From contig JASXTE010000017.1 in NCBI GenBank assembly GCA_030280995.1, forward strand, positions 14,808,498 through 14,872,497: 64,000 nucleotides of DNA, given 5' to 3'. Source of the DNA: Hemileia vastatrix. Its lineage: Eukaryota; Basidiomycota; Pucciniomycetes; Pucciniales; Zaghouaniaceae. Shown here one piece after another: positions 22,801 to 33,776 of this stretch (its first letter is position 1; each line of letters opens with the position of its first letter). The notes beneath the pieces were generated by a model. That model did not search any database. It worked only from the letters and a program-made list of their open reading frames with translations, and had not been told where the DNA came from. The position numbers were made by a program, and so were the translations under genes.

Positions 22801-24428
22801 AATAAGTAAAAAAGAATGTAAACATGCCTGGTCAAAATATTGAAAATGTCAGGAAGGGGTGTGTGCCGAGGATTGATGGGTAGGTAGCGAGGAAGGTCAG
22901 TGTGTCACATGTGACAGGGATGGGGTAAGAAAGGAAGGGATGTTTTGTGGCCAAAATGTGGTTGTGAAAAAAAACGGGAAAAAAGTGCTGATTTGAGGTC
23001 ATAACTGACACCCTTTTTTGAAATAAGTGACTTTTTTGCAAAATTTAAGTGCTGATTTGTAAGTGCTGATTTGGTTTGAAATCCGCACTTAATTTAAGTG
23101 CGGATTTGCCAGAACTGACACCCCCTATTGTGTCTTTTTTACAAAATGAATATCATATAATAGTTTTTCAATTTGAAACTGATAGAATTATGAAAAAGTA
23201 CCACTTTTACCAATTTAATTCAGTTCTTGAACAATAATACAATCAAAATATTTACCTGAAGCACATTTTTTAACATGAGAACACTTTGAAAATTATATGG
23301 TGCTTATTCCCAAGTTGACACTGAAATTATCCCAAAATACAGCATTGAAGCAAAATCAAGCCCTAAAATTAAAGTTTAAATAAATTTATACTACTTTGTT
23401 TTTATTATCTTTAAATTTTTACATCTAGCTTGAATTTTAGTTTTTCATATGAAAAATTCATTAAGTAGTGATTAATTATTTCAACTCATGAGATTACTCT
23501 ACCAAATAACCATATTTACATGGAATTTTAATGAAATACATCATGAAGAGTTCCAGAATATCATATATGTATTACATTGAATAAATTTATATTGCAAAAA
23601 TTCTTAGTAGTTGAATATTCAATAGAAAAAAAAAGAGCAAAAAGATATTTCCTCTTAATTTTAATCATCTTCTTGCATACAAAAATGTAAAAAACTGGAT
23701 TAAAATTCACTTGTATAAGAATTATACTTCTTTCTAGACATATAATTAAACAATTTATCAATTATTAGTGCTTAGTGTAAAGAATCTATTAGAGGACTTC
23801 ATTGAAACAGAAATTAGGAAAACAAATTTCTATCTTTTATTTTTTTTAATTATGAGTCTTTTCACAGTATTCTAGAATAGAAACTTGAGAATTTTGATGC
23901 TTCAATATGTTTATTAAATAATTCCATTGAATTGAAAATAATTATATTGCATAATCAGAAATAATAAAAATACAAGAAAAAAATCAGGTAATATGGTTTA
24001 AATTGAAAAATAAAAGCTTCAAATTCTTGGTTAAAAGAAGTTATCATTAAAAAGAACCACTGATCTTATTTTATATTTTTTCAAAAAAAAAATAGAATAA
24101 AATAATTAGAGAGGCTAAAAGTGATGTTTTTGAAATAAATAGTATAATTTTCAGTCTTTTTAATGATCAGGTGAAATTCAAAATCAAAATGAAAATGAGT
24201 TTTATGAAAAAAATTCTGTGAATGGATCAGATTATTAATCTTCCCTTGTTATTATTTCTATAAATTATTCATTAAACTTTCACTATTATTCCAGCACAGA
24301 CTAATACAATTTTGGTTAAGAGCTCAAGATGAGTTCAAAGTAAAGTTCAGTCTGAGTTCAGTATGAATTCCATCTGAATTCAAGATAAGGACTTGCTAGC
24401 AACTCCCCCCAAATATTGTGTGGTGTAG

Positions 24429-25185
24429 ATTACTAGATAAGTTGTCCAATGAGGAGTGCTCTGCAGCTCTTTCCCTGTAACACCCCACTCCATGCATACT
24501 TAACTATTACTTTGATGCATATTCCAGAACTATGTCATTTACACCTCACATTAGCTATTCATTTTGGTAAATTTTGGGTACAAGTAAGTATATATACTTA
24601 CTTTGCATCATTAACTCACACCTCTCCCTGCCAATTTTTTCATTTTTCATTGCTCATCAAGATACTTAATCACACCCTTGATTCCACCAATGTTTCACAT
24701 ATTATCTTTTCAATTCACTATACTCACTACTCATCACCAAATTTGATTGATTTTCACTATTTTTACACTACTGGCTGCACACTCCAAGCTTCAATTACTA
24801 AAAATTTCCTGAGAAACCACTAGAAAATGTGCTTTTCAAACACACATAGGAAATAATATACTCTTATTCTTTTGTACCAAGGTATTCATTGTGAAAATTG
24901 AATGAAATTCATAAAAAATTAGCAGTAAAAGTTTACCTAATGACTGCCAAAGTCCCAGGGTTGAATATTTATTAAGTAAATGTGGTGATTAATAGAAGAT
25001 ACTCCATAGGGCAGTTTAATATTGAAATTCAGTATGAAATGACCAAGTAAAATGCAATTATGTACGTATTTTTTACCAAAACAGAGGAAGATTCCATTAT
25101 GAAATATCCACTCTTCTGCCTCTTTATAATTCATTGCACCCATAGCACTCCTCCTCCTCATCTATCAACCAAATCCTAACATTAC
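24429..25185. mobile_element. Inverted LTR-like fragment
   Basis: Read on the minus strand from 25185 it starts TGTTAGGATTTGGTTGATAG and is related to the piece at 25190-25510, which reads the other way, so the two meet head to head. CCAATGAGGAGTGCTC near 24446 also recurs (inverse of 25298-25320). No gene is recognised; the open frame at 24449-24823 has no family resemblance. Confidence 0.45.
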
Positions 25186-25189
25186 CCAG

Positions 25190-25512
25190 TTAGGATTTGG
25201 TTGCAAGGTGGGGAGGAGGAGCGCTATGGGTGCTATGCATGGTAAAGAGGTGGAGGAGTGGGTATTGCATAAGGGGGTTATATGGGGCAAGCACTGTGGA
25301 GCACTCCTCATTGGAAAACTTCTATAATATTCTATTTACTCTCTTGTCTCACTGCTAAAAGTAGCATAGTCAGTTCTGCCCTCCCTCACTGTTGGTAGTC
25401 CCAGAATAGTCAGTCTAGTTTGTATCACTGCTGTACCCAGCAAATTCAGTCCCATTAAGGCTAGCTTTAGAGCTAGTAGTAGTATTCCTTCCTAGGTCTT
25501 AACCTACCCCCT
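25190..25512. mobile_element. LTR-like sequence next to chromovirus C
   Basis: It starts AGTTAGGATTTGG, contains GGTTATATGGGGCAAG and is followed at 25500-25530 by a pyrimidine tract that on the minus strand is a polypurine tract (GGGGTAAAAGAGGGGG). It therefore sits where the 3' LTR of the minus-strand element C should be. It is related to 5299-5620. Confidence 0.5.
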
Positions 25513-25539
25513 CTTTTACCCCTCCTTCCCCCTGTGCTC

Positions 25540-25860
25540 CTTCTCAAACTCTTTCAACTTTTACTTAGCATTCACCAAATTTTCCATTGGCTCCCAGGAC
25601 CTATCCCCAAACCCATAACTCTTCCAATGCACCAAGTACTGAACCTTCCCCCTATAAACCCTCCTAGAAACAACCTTCTCCACCTCAAATTCCTCCTCAT
25701 TTCCCACCTGGATAAGTGCTGGCGACTACTCTGGGAATCCTGGGATTGTATCTTCTTGGTGCTTTGTGAGCAATGAAATGTTGAAAACTGGGTGTACTTG
25801 CCTCATTGAGATTGGTATCTCAAGTTAATTAGCTAAGTCAGATACCTTGCGTTTGAATTT
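25540..25860 (-). pseudogene. Integrase tail and chromodomain of element C
   Basis: Reading the minus strand: RQVHPVFNISLL (the usual integrase-tail block), a stop, then EEEFEVEKVVSRR, VQYLVHWKSYG and RSWEPMENL, which is the chromodomain pattern with its aromatic residues (Y/L..W..W). Chromodomains of this group bind methylated histone H3 and steer integration to heterochromatin. Three in-frame stops (near 25850, 25732 and 25563) break it. Confidence 0.85.
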
Positions 25861-26202
25861 GAATGGCACCACCTTCTTGTGATCTAATTTAGTGCTGGGG
25901 CGCATTGTGGAAAGGAAATGTGAGCTTAACCAGACATTATCACCTATGTGTAATATCTGATGTAGAGTTCTTCTTTGATTGTGGTGGCACTTCATTGCCT
26001 GTTGGGATAAGTTGAGCACTGCCTCTACATCTTCACATATCTCTTGCAGCTTCTGAATTTTCTCTTCTGCTTCTGGAACATGCAGTGTTGCTGGGGTGCC
26101 AATTGAGAATGTTGGGTGATATCTGTAATCGGCATAAAAGGAGGACATTCCTGTTGGCACATGTAGTCAGTTGTTGTATGAGAATTCAGCTAATGGTAGA
26201 AG

Positions 26203-27132
26203 CTACACCCAATCATCTTGCTGATAGTTGATGAAATGACGCAAGTATTGTTCAATTTCTATGTTCACTATCTTGGATTGTCCATCAGTCTGGGGGTACC
26301 ATGCTGTTGACAATATGGGCTTAATATTCAATTGTTCATACATTGCTTTCAAAAAATTAGAGTTAAAGGTACTTCCCCTATCTGATATAATGCTATCAGG
26401 AGAACCATGCAAATTCCATACTTGCACCACCATTAGGTCTAAAATGCCTTCTGATGTGGCCTTGGTAGTGGTTGGAATGAAGTGCACCATTTTAGTGCAA
26501 CGGTCAACTACTGTGAGAATAGTGTTCTTCCCTTGAAACTTTGTAAACTCCACTATAAGATATTAGGAGAGCTCCTTCCATGGCTTCTTGGAAATTTTTA
26601 GCAGGGCCACTGGTGTTATTTTTGGACTAACCTTATTTCTATGGCAAGAGTCACATGCTGCTAAATAGTGCTGAATGTACATCTTCAAGTATTTCCAATA
26701 AAAGTTGCACCTCACCAGATTTACCATCTTCAAAGGTCCTAGATGTCCTTCCATTGGAGATTCATGTCTTGACTTGACCACTTTCCTCCTGAGCTCTTTG
26801 TTCTTTGGCACCAAAATTCTACCATTCCAGTACAGCATCTCTTCTTCCAAGTGATACTCCTCCAATCCCTTCCTTACCAAAACCTCCTTTGACAGTGGCA
26901 CCCTCACCAGCTCCTGCGCTTCCTCATCTTCACCCTTTCCCTTTTTTAGCAAATCCACCAAATAAACAACCCCCAGTTCTACCTCACCAAGGATTTCCCC
27001 CTCTTCAATATCCCCCTTCCAAAAAGAAGCACCAAAAGTGTGCAGTTGGTCAGGCTCTGGGAGCAAATAAGGGCGCTGAGATAGTGCATCAGGTTTTTCT
27101 GCTCTTTTTTCCTGGGCAGAACTGATCAACAA
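26203..27132 (-). pseudogene. Integrase of element C
   Basis: 27132-26563 has an acidic stretch and then the zinc-binding H..H..C..C module (SRHESPMEGH and CDSCHRNK). 26553-26203 has the catalytic core with VVDRCTKMVHF, ISDRGSTF and the Glu in NIEIEQYL, so the D,D,E residues remain. The two parts are split by a stop near 26560, and the next segment (26160-25825) by another near 26200. It would insert the cDNA into the chromosome if intact. Confidence 0.88.
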
Positions 27133-27139
27133 AATTCAT

Positions 27140-27600
27140 ACTACTTAATAACTCAGCCCAGCGCACTTGTCATTGCATCAGCTTTTTTGTCTTCAGAAAA
27201 GTTTTTAAGTTTTTGTGATCAGTATAGATAATAACTTGCAAAAATTAGGTCCTCCTTCCAAATAATGGCTACAGGTCCATACTGCTTCTACTAAGGCCAG
27301 TAACTCCTTGTTGTAGATTTCATAGTTCAATTCAGGACCTATTAGCATGCGTGACAGATATGCTACTGGGTGTAACACAATTTCAGCACTATACTGAGAT
27401 AATACAGCACCTAAGGCAAAATCTGAACAATCAAATTCTAGAAGAAATGGTTTCAGTAAATCTTGGATAGCAAGAATTGGAGCTTACACAAATTGCTTTT
27501 TTAACTGGTCAAAAGCTTTTTTGTTGGCTATCTGTCCATATAAACTTTGCCTGTTTTCTTGTAATATCATGAAGTGGTTGGCAAATATGTGAATAATTTT
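27140..27600 (-). pseudogene. RNase H region of element C
   Basis: Near 27445-27290 the minus strand reads EFDCSDFALGAVLSQYSAE, PVAYLSRML and YNKELLALVEA, the first two thirds of a Gypsy RNase H with its Asp and Glu. Towards 27140 the frame is broken by many stops and the domain end is not readable. Confidence 0.8.
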
Positions 27601-28649
27601 AAATGAAGCACTGGTAAAAAATTGAAAAGCTGAGAAATGATTGAAGTTCTTTCACCAATACTGGTCTTGGCCATTCTGTTACCACTTTCAACTTTTCATG
27701 ATCCATCCTTAACTTATCCTTGGAGATGACCATGCCTAGATATGGAATTTCCTTTACTGAGAAGATACATTTTTCTAGTTTCGACCAGGCCTGGGCCTCC
27801 CTCAAGTTCTGCAAACAGTTGTTTACATGTATATGATGTTCTTCTAATGATCTGGAGTGAATCAAGATTTCATCCAGATATACTGCTACATCTATCCATA
27901 TTATGTCTCTGAGGATGCTGTTGGTGAAGTTTTTGGAAAGTGGAAGGTGCATTACATGAAACAAATGGCATCACCAACCATTCAAAGTCACCGAATTTGG
28001 TGCAGAATTCCTGTTTGTGTTCATCACCTTCTTTTACACATATGGTGTGGTAATCTTCCCTAAGATCTAAAGATGTAAAGATTTCTGAACCTTGAAAACT
28101 ATGAATTAGCTCACTAGTCAAGGAAAGGGGATATCTGTTCTTTACCATCAGTGAATTTAACCTTCTGAAATCCATGCAAGGTCTTAGTGAACCATCCTTT
28201 TTTCCTGAAAAGATGACAGGAGAATCCCAGGGAGATTTGGATTCCCTAATAAAATCATTCATTAAATTTTCATCAATCATCTCTTTTAGTGCTGTTGATT
28301 CTAGGGTTGATAATGGGATTATGTGGCTAAATTGTGGGGGTTTCCTGGCATCAGGGTAATGGTGAAGATGTATTGTCAATGAGGTTTTAAGGTCTTGAAT
28401 TCTCCCTCTCCAAACAGTGGTAAGAGGGACAATTTCCTTGAGGCTTTTTGTTAGCTTTGAGGACTGGACCTTGGCTGAAATCTTGGTGGATATGCTCCAA
28501 GCTGTTGTGTCACATTTCTGTTCCTCTTCTTCCTCCAGTGCCCCCTCCAAGTCCTGAAACTTAGCATCAAGGGAAACTTTCAGCTCTTGCAGCAAGTCTA
28601 ATGATGATAATGAAACACCAGGAGACTTGCCAGGAGAGGCCCCTGACAC
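27599..28649 (-). pseudogene. Reverse transcriptase of element C
   Basis: 28649-27870 contains KKDGSLRPCMDFRRLN, FTSLDLREDYHTI (first catalytic Asp) and WLVMPFVSCNAPSTFQ. After a frameshift near 27930, 27960-27599 continues with AVYLDEILIHS. The usual YxDD box thus reads YLDE, a changed catalytic residue. LGMVISKDKL and the connection follow. Not functional as read. Confidence 0.9.
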
Positions 28650-29145
28650 CTGAAGGGGCCAGGGGAAAATTCTTCCTCTTCTCTATCCACTATTTTATCT
28701 TCTACCTTTCCCCATCTTTGTTGCACCTTCTCCCTTTCTTGGTGCACTTCATTTCCTTTCTAGCCCTCTTTGACGCTCCCTGTTGGTTACCCATCCCCAG
28801 CATGCTGCTTAGAATCAAGAGGAAGCATCAGTTTTGGTGGAAAGTCTAATTATGATAACAAAATATCAGGAGACCTGCCAGGATGGGCCCCTGACCCCTG
28901 AAGAGGCCAGGGTGCAAATAATTTAGCGCCAATAATTCCTTTCCTTCCCATCTGAACCTTCTTCTTCTTCCAACCAATTTACGGGTTATACTAGTCCAGC
29001 CAAGTCATACCCAGTACCATGTCATACTGGTCCTTCAGAGTTTTTGCATATGCCTTGCACTAAGGCTCCTTTCCATCACACCAGAACCTGCAAAAAACTT
29101 TCTCTCTTACTTCTCCTCCCCCACCTGGGGATCTGTCAAACATAA

Positions 29146-29391
29146 TTAGACACCTGGGGTGGTCCAATTTTTATTTTTCTGTGAGAACTTGTTGGAAATA
29201 AAACATTCTGTTGCCCCACAGTCCAGTAGGGCTTGTACATTTGTTGTGGAATCAATTGTAATTAATGGTAGCTTCAGTATAATACGATTATCATTCAATT
29301 CAATAGGCTTAAATGCTGATAACTCCTCTACTAAATCTACCTCAAGCTTTCCTTCTAATCTGCTCAAGGAGGGCAAAAACTTCACTCCCAA
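29146..29391 (-). pseudogene. Aspartic protease of element C
   Basis: 81 residues with VQALLDCGATECFIS, the retropepsin active-site region; the usual D(S/T)G reads DCG, as in several chromoviruses. It is cut off by a stop at 29146. The stretch to RT (29146-28650) keeps only scattered family sequence. Confidence 0.8.
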
Positions 29392-29509
29392 GCACTTTCT
29401 TTTACCTGTGCATTTCCTGCACTATCCTCCACTTCACTAATCCTTATTTTCCCTCTGCACTCCCTTGCCAGATGACTGCTGCTTCCACACCTGAGGAACA
29501 GTCCTTTGC

Positions 29510-30022
29510 TCATGCCCCTCTGATATTCATCATCTGATATCCTTTTCCTCCCTCTACTTCCACATGCATTTTATGCATCAATGTCCATGGCATTTGGGTC
29601 CCTTCCACTAGCCCCTCTTGATGAGGTGTAGCTGCGCACCATGGACAAGTGTTACTCCAACCATCTGTTTGTTGATGCGTAAACATGTTGTTGACTTGGA
29701 TGGCCAGTTCCAAGAATTCTTGGAGGGAGGTTGGAGGAGGGTGACTGATTAGGGTATTTCTTATTTTTGATGAGAGCCCATTCCTGAAGTGAAACATGAG
29801 AGCCCCTTCTCCCCATGTTGTGATGTAGCGGGTGTGGCCCCAGAATTCTGACACATACTCAGCAACTGAGTTTCTTTGTTGAAACTGATTGAGTGCATGC
29901 TCCAAGGTTGTAGCCACATCTGGCTCACCAAAGGCAAATTCAAAAGCAACCATGAACTGACAGAAGGTTTTTGCTACCTGAGAGTTTTTGAGGAGCTCCT
30001 TGGTGTTTGGTGTGGTACACAT
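29510..30022 (-). pseudogene. Gag of element C
   Basis: The gag core is readable: FGEPDVATTLEHALNQFQQ, SVAEYVSEFWGHTRYITTW, FRNGLSSKIRNTL and LQEFLELAIQVNN. These are the capsid-like blocks of Ty3/chromovirus gag. A zinc knuckle is not seen, and the N-terminal part is missing at the junction near 30023. Confidence 0.85.
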
Positions 30023-30029
30023 CTTTCAG

Positions 30030-31394
30030 TAACACAGAAAATGGTTCAGTTAGCAGGAAGAGCAACAAAGGGGTTTCCAAGAAGGATGGTTATGAAAGTG
30101 CAACAAAGGGGTCTTCAAAAGCTTAGAAAAATTAGACTCTCTGCGCACAGTTTTTTTCTGTGTACTATGGATATACAAGCTGCAGCAAGTATAAGATAGA
30201 GTAAAGTGCATACTGGACTATAACACGGAGGGTATGGGATGTACTTGTCAAATTCATGAATAGCGCTAGACGCATACTATAGAATAAGGAAGCTGAAAAA
30301 AGAGATGGTACAAAATGCATGCTTAAATAAGATAGATGTCACTTGGATAAAGCTACACTTGCCCATTGTTGGCAGAAAAATTGTTAGAGGAAGAATGTAT
30401 CCCTAGTAGAACAAATGGGTTGATAAGCAGCACTCAAGCAAAAAAATGTAGATTAGAGAAGAGTAAATTTTAAATATAGAAAAATAGAGAGTGAAACAGA
30501 ATTATTATTCATAGAAAAGAAATTAGATATATTTTGTTTTTTTGTTCACATTGGGTGTGCATACCAGAAGTAGCACTGTAGAGTTATTTTATTGCTACAG
30601 TAAGGATAGTATTAGATAGAGTGCTTCAAGACGGAATGACTGAGAATATTAGCACTTACTGAGAATAGATCTAGCCAACAGATAGATTACTTATATTAAA
30701 ATACATTATTTCTTTTGTTGAGTAAAGTCCTCTATTTACCCATTCTACTTTGTCCCCAAAATATATAACCACACTTATAATACGTGCTTTCACTGTCATT
30801 AAATATTATAGTGGAAGACTCTTCTTTTTAAATTATTTTTAGAAAGGAGAGACGAACCATCTCATATTGTGTCTACAGCTTACTATTATAGAACTTTTTT
30901 TCTACAATTGGTTTCCCAACAGTGGCAGCCAGATTGAAAGTTTGGTTATTATTATTTTGTTTTTTCAGGGTTTTGTTGAAAGAGGACCTGATAAAGCCAG
31001 AGCTTCAAGGAAGAGTTTTAGGGTCTACAAAGAGTGAATAAAGCCATTATCAGAGGATAGAGTAGGGCTGTATTGAAGAATATAGTGGGTATAAGCTTTT
31101 AGTGCTTATTTATTTTTTATTTTAGTAGTTAAAAGTTAGAATGGAACCTACAGCTACTACTTCTAAAGTTTCTCAGGAGAGGGTGAAATTGCCAATTCTA
31201 CAGCTTTGATACCACTTATGGTTTCAAAAAAAATTAGGTGCAAGGATGAAAGCTTGCGTTTCACTGGAATAAACACTAAAAAGTTTTTGAGGAGGTTTGA
31301 ACAAGCGGCAGAAGTTCATGGTGCATCAGGTGTTATTTTTTGTTGCAAGCAAATGTAAGGACAATCTGGATGAACTAGTGTGGTATTCCAACAT
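30030..31394 (+). mobile_element. 5' part of a Gypsy element D, cut by element B
   Basis: The LTR seems to end at 30906 (..TCTACA), followed two bases later by a TGG-starting primer-site candidate (TGGTTTCCCAACAGTGG, 30909). This mirrors the LTR end and primer site of B (..CTACA, then TGG at 32479). The gag start at 31141 is cut at 31394/31395, where the 5' LTR of B begins. The left edge of the LTR was not found. No continuation of D is seen beyond B. Confidence 0.55.
31141..31373 (+). pseudogene. Gag start of element D
   Basis: The ATG at 31141 begins MEPTATTSKVSQERVKLPI, with a stop after 22 codons. In another frame the sequence continues as KIRCKDESLRFTGINTKKFL and RRFEQAAEVHGASG. This is homologous to the gag of B (KFNGEDMKWFLEKYETAAGV). 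It is truncated by the insertion of B. Confidence 0.7.
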
Positions 31395-32474
31395 TGTCAG
31401 AGCCATTTGTTGGTTTATTTGGTGTTGTTTTGATATGCCTTAAATGGCATTGTTAAATAATTAGGTGTTTTTCTGGAATTACTCAGCAAATATTGGGACT
31501 ACAGGGATGTGGATACTACCATTCAATAGCCCCGGTGTTTCTCTATATTTTGTGTCATGTTGAAATTTTTTATATTCTAAGTATTAAGGGGATGATTTTT
31601 CATTTTTCATTTAAAAAGATTACTGTTTAATTTTGTTTTTTGTGTTTTACAGGCTAACCTTAAGTCTTAGGGTTAAGTGCTTAGTACCGTTAGAATGAGC
31701 TAAATTTTCTCTACATTTCATGTCTCAAGGTTGTTATAGCTTAATTACATGTTTTAAAGGTTTTAGTAGTTGTAGTAGATTTTTCTAAGTAGTTTGGGTA
31801 TTTTTGGTGGTTTTTAGTGGTTTTCTGACTTCAGGGTGGTTGACTCAGGTGGGCTTCCCAAAGTTGGGCAGACCGCCCGCCTTGGTGCTAGAAGGCTGGG
31901 AAGCGTTTCTAGAGGGGTTTTATGCAATTTGGAGGTCAAGAACACCAAATTTGTTGTTGTGAATGGGCTCTTAGTTAGCGGTCTGTGTGTACATAGTAAA
32001 TAAGACAGTTTGGGGAAACTTTAATTATCATACAACCATCTGGAGGTGATATCCTTGTTCCTCACTCACTTTTCACTGTTTTTGGCCACAATTGGCTGTG
32101 TTTGTTGCAAGGTGAGTTCTTCATTTAACTTAACTTAGCAACTGGTTTCTCTGGTATAGTCTTGCAAGCTATATCAAGTATTATTGCTGTCTCTGGTGTG
32201 GATTTTCAACCTACATAATGTATCATTGCTTTCTCTGGTGTGGACATTGGTCTAAATTTCAGTTCTTTGTTTTGGTAGTCTGTATGGAGACTACTTTCTT
32301 GACTGATCAGGCAGTCAAGTGTATTGGAAAAGGGGCTTTTGGTAAACAGGAACCAATTTACTGTAGCAGGTAAATCTCACTTTATTTTTCTAAAGGGACA
32401 GGGTTTTTTTCTCTCCAGTTATACTCCAACTCCCTTGGTCAAGGCCTATAGCTAGCACTATGAGATTGTCTACA
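31395..32474 (+). repeat. 5' LTR of element B
   Basis: 1,080 bp, starting TGTCAGAGCC and ending GTCTACA, the TG..CA ends of an LTR. It matches 44040-45131 with scattered differences. It provides the uninterrupted site (32021-32040) for MITE Z in the other LTR. Confidence 0.88.
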
Positions 32475-32478
32475 TTTC

Positions 32479-32495
32479 TGGCGCCCAATGTGGGG
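32479..32495 (+). promoter_or_regulatory. Primer-binding site of element B, tRNA-Lys type
   Basis: TGGCGCCCAATGTGGGG lies four bases after the LTR. It differs by one base from the primer site known for tRNA-Lys(1,2)-primed retroelements. A terminal TGG complementary to a CCA end is expected. Confidence 0.7.
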
Positions 32496-32566
32496 TAGAA
32501 CCTGCTAGTTCTTTGCAATCTCCGTTGTCTTTGGTTGGCCCTTTTTGGTGATTGTGGTCTGGAAGA

Positions 32567-33776
32567 ATGGCTTCTGGTTCTTCTATTCCTGTGGTGACTG
32601 TCAGTGGGGGGGATGGTCCTCCTACTGTGATGGTTAGGGAGTGTGTTAGGACTAAAACTTGGGATGGTACCAAGTTTAATGGTGAAGATATGAAGTGGTT
32701 TCTTGAGAAGTATGAAACTGCTGCTGGTGTGGATGGTGCTTCTTACCTGGACATGGTGAAGCAGATTATTTTCTTCATTGGTGATAGGGAAGTGGAGAAG
32801 GAGGTTGTGTCCATGCCTGGCTACAAGAAGAGGGACTGGAAGTTATTGTGTAGGGAGATGGTGGATAGATGGGGTGTCAGGTTCACTATGGTGGATCTGA
32901 ACAAAGTTGTCAGTGAACTTTTTAATAGGGATCAGAAGTTTCCTGCCTTGGAAAAGGTGAAGGAGGCTGTGGTGGCCCATTTGAAGTTATTGGCTGTGGA
33001 AACCTATCAGGAGGGGTGTGCCAAATATGTCAGCAAATTCAGTGAGGCTTTGGCTTAAGAGGAAATTAGAGTGAAGGAGGAAGAGAAGAATATGGTGAAG
33101 GTTCCCAAACAGGAGAGGGACCCAGTGCTGGAGCAGTTGGCTGATCTGAAAAAACAGCTACATATTTTTTTTCAGGAGGCTAAGAAGGCCAATAAGGCTC
33201 CTTCTCAGCCTATAAATTTTGATAAGAGGGCTGGTAGGAGTGATCCTTGGGTCTGTTCATATTGCAGTAGGAGGAAGCACAAGTCCAATGATTGTTGTGA
33301 TCTGAAAAGAGATGTGTTAGAGGGAAAGGTGGAGTTTGATGGCAGGGTGTTCAAGTTTCCTGATGGTTCATTTTTGAAGCCCAGTGAGGGGAATGCTCCT
33401 GTTGATTTGGTCAGGAGAAGGAGTGGTCTCAATCAGAGGAGGCTAAGTTTTGAGGAGATTCCTGATCAGGAAAAGTCTTCTGGTAAGGAAGATGATGATG
33501 TCAAGAGAAAAGGGAAGTAGGTTAATATGGTCTCTTTTTCTACTTACTTTGGTGGGTTGGAATTGTATTCTTGTGGTGGACAGTCAAGTGGTGAATGCTT
33601 GGCTGAAGTTTATGATGTAGAATCAGGAAAGGTGGGAAGGCCTAAGAGCAGTTCTCAGGCCCAACCAAAGCATAAGGCTTCTAAGATGGATCCTAAGCTG
33701 AGTGCAGCTAGGAAAAAGTACAGCAAAGAGGAGCTGTACAAGATGCAAAAGGGGATTGTTGATATGTGCCCCCCCT
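32567..33776 (+). pseudogene. Gag of element B
   Basis: The ATG at 32567 begins MASGSSIPVV. A gag core (KFNGEDMKWFLEKYETAAGV..) spans residues about 35-150. Next is a coiled-coil-like QLADLKKQLH and one zinc knuckle variant (CSYCSRRKHKSNDC) near 33255-33300, followed by the basidiomycete-type block GKVEFDGRVFKFPDGSFL. In-frame stops lie at 33056-33058 and 33518-33520, and a seven-C run at 33770-33776 marks a frameshift into the protease frame. It would form the particle shell. Confidence 0.85.

Larger units (their letters stand above)
20237..23126 (+). mobile_element. PIF/Harbinger DNA transposon Hb
   Basis: TIRs begin AGGGGGTGTCAGTTCTGG and continue with CAAATCCGCACTTA; the right end mirrors them. 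A 3-bp duplication ATT flanks the element (20234-20236 and 23127-23129). Each subterminal region has several copies of CCGCACTTA or its complement. It encodes an apparently intact DDE transposase (20545-21804) and, on the minus strand, only the first codons of the second, Myb-like gene, so transposition would need that partner from elsewhere. It is inserted in Y. Confidence 0.88.
16908..24425. mobile_element. CACTA-like TIR element Y (7.5 kb, with nested Hb)
   Basis: The left end is CACCACACAATATGGGGGG and the right end is its inverted counterpart (AAATATTGTGTGGTG, ending 24425). A 3-bp target duplication TAG flanks it (16905-16907 and 24426-24428). Both ends carry a palindrome or near-palindrome centred on GCTAGC about 25-40 bp in. 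The right subterminal region has repeated GAGTTCAGTCTGAGTTC-type motifs. Termini starting CAC, a 3-bp duplication and subterminal repeats are traits of the CACTA/EnSpm superfamily. Apart from the nested Harbinger element Hb, no coding gene is seen, so Y is non-autonomous. Confidence 0.75.
25535..30022 (-). mobile_element. Decayed chromovirus-type Gypsy element C
   Basis: On the minus strand the order is gag (30022-29510), protease (29391-29146), RT (28649-27599), RNase H (about 27600-27140), integrase (27132-26203) and chromodomain (about 25830-25540). The order PR-RT-RH-INT marks Ty3/Gypsy, and a C-terminal chromodomain marks chromoviruses. Stops and frameshifts break every junction. The 5' end is lost at about 30023, where sequence of element D begins. 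Confidence 0.9.

Noticed and set aside
24449..24823. 124-codon open frame on the plus strand
   Set aside because: Composition is His/Leu/Thr-rich without family resemblance, and it lies over LTR-like fragments.
32470..32673. Minus-strand frame at the start of gag B
   Set aside because: It overlaps the well-supported gag start and primer site on the other strand and has no resemblance to known proteins.
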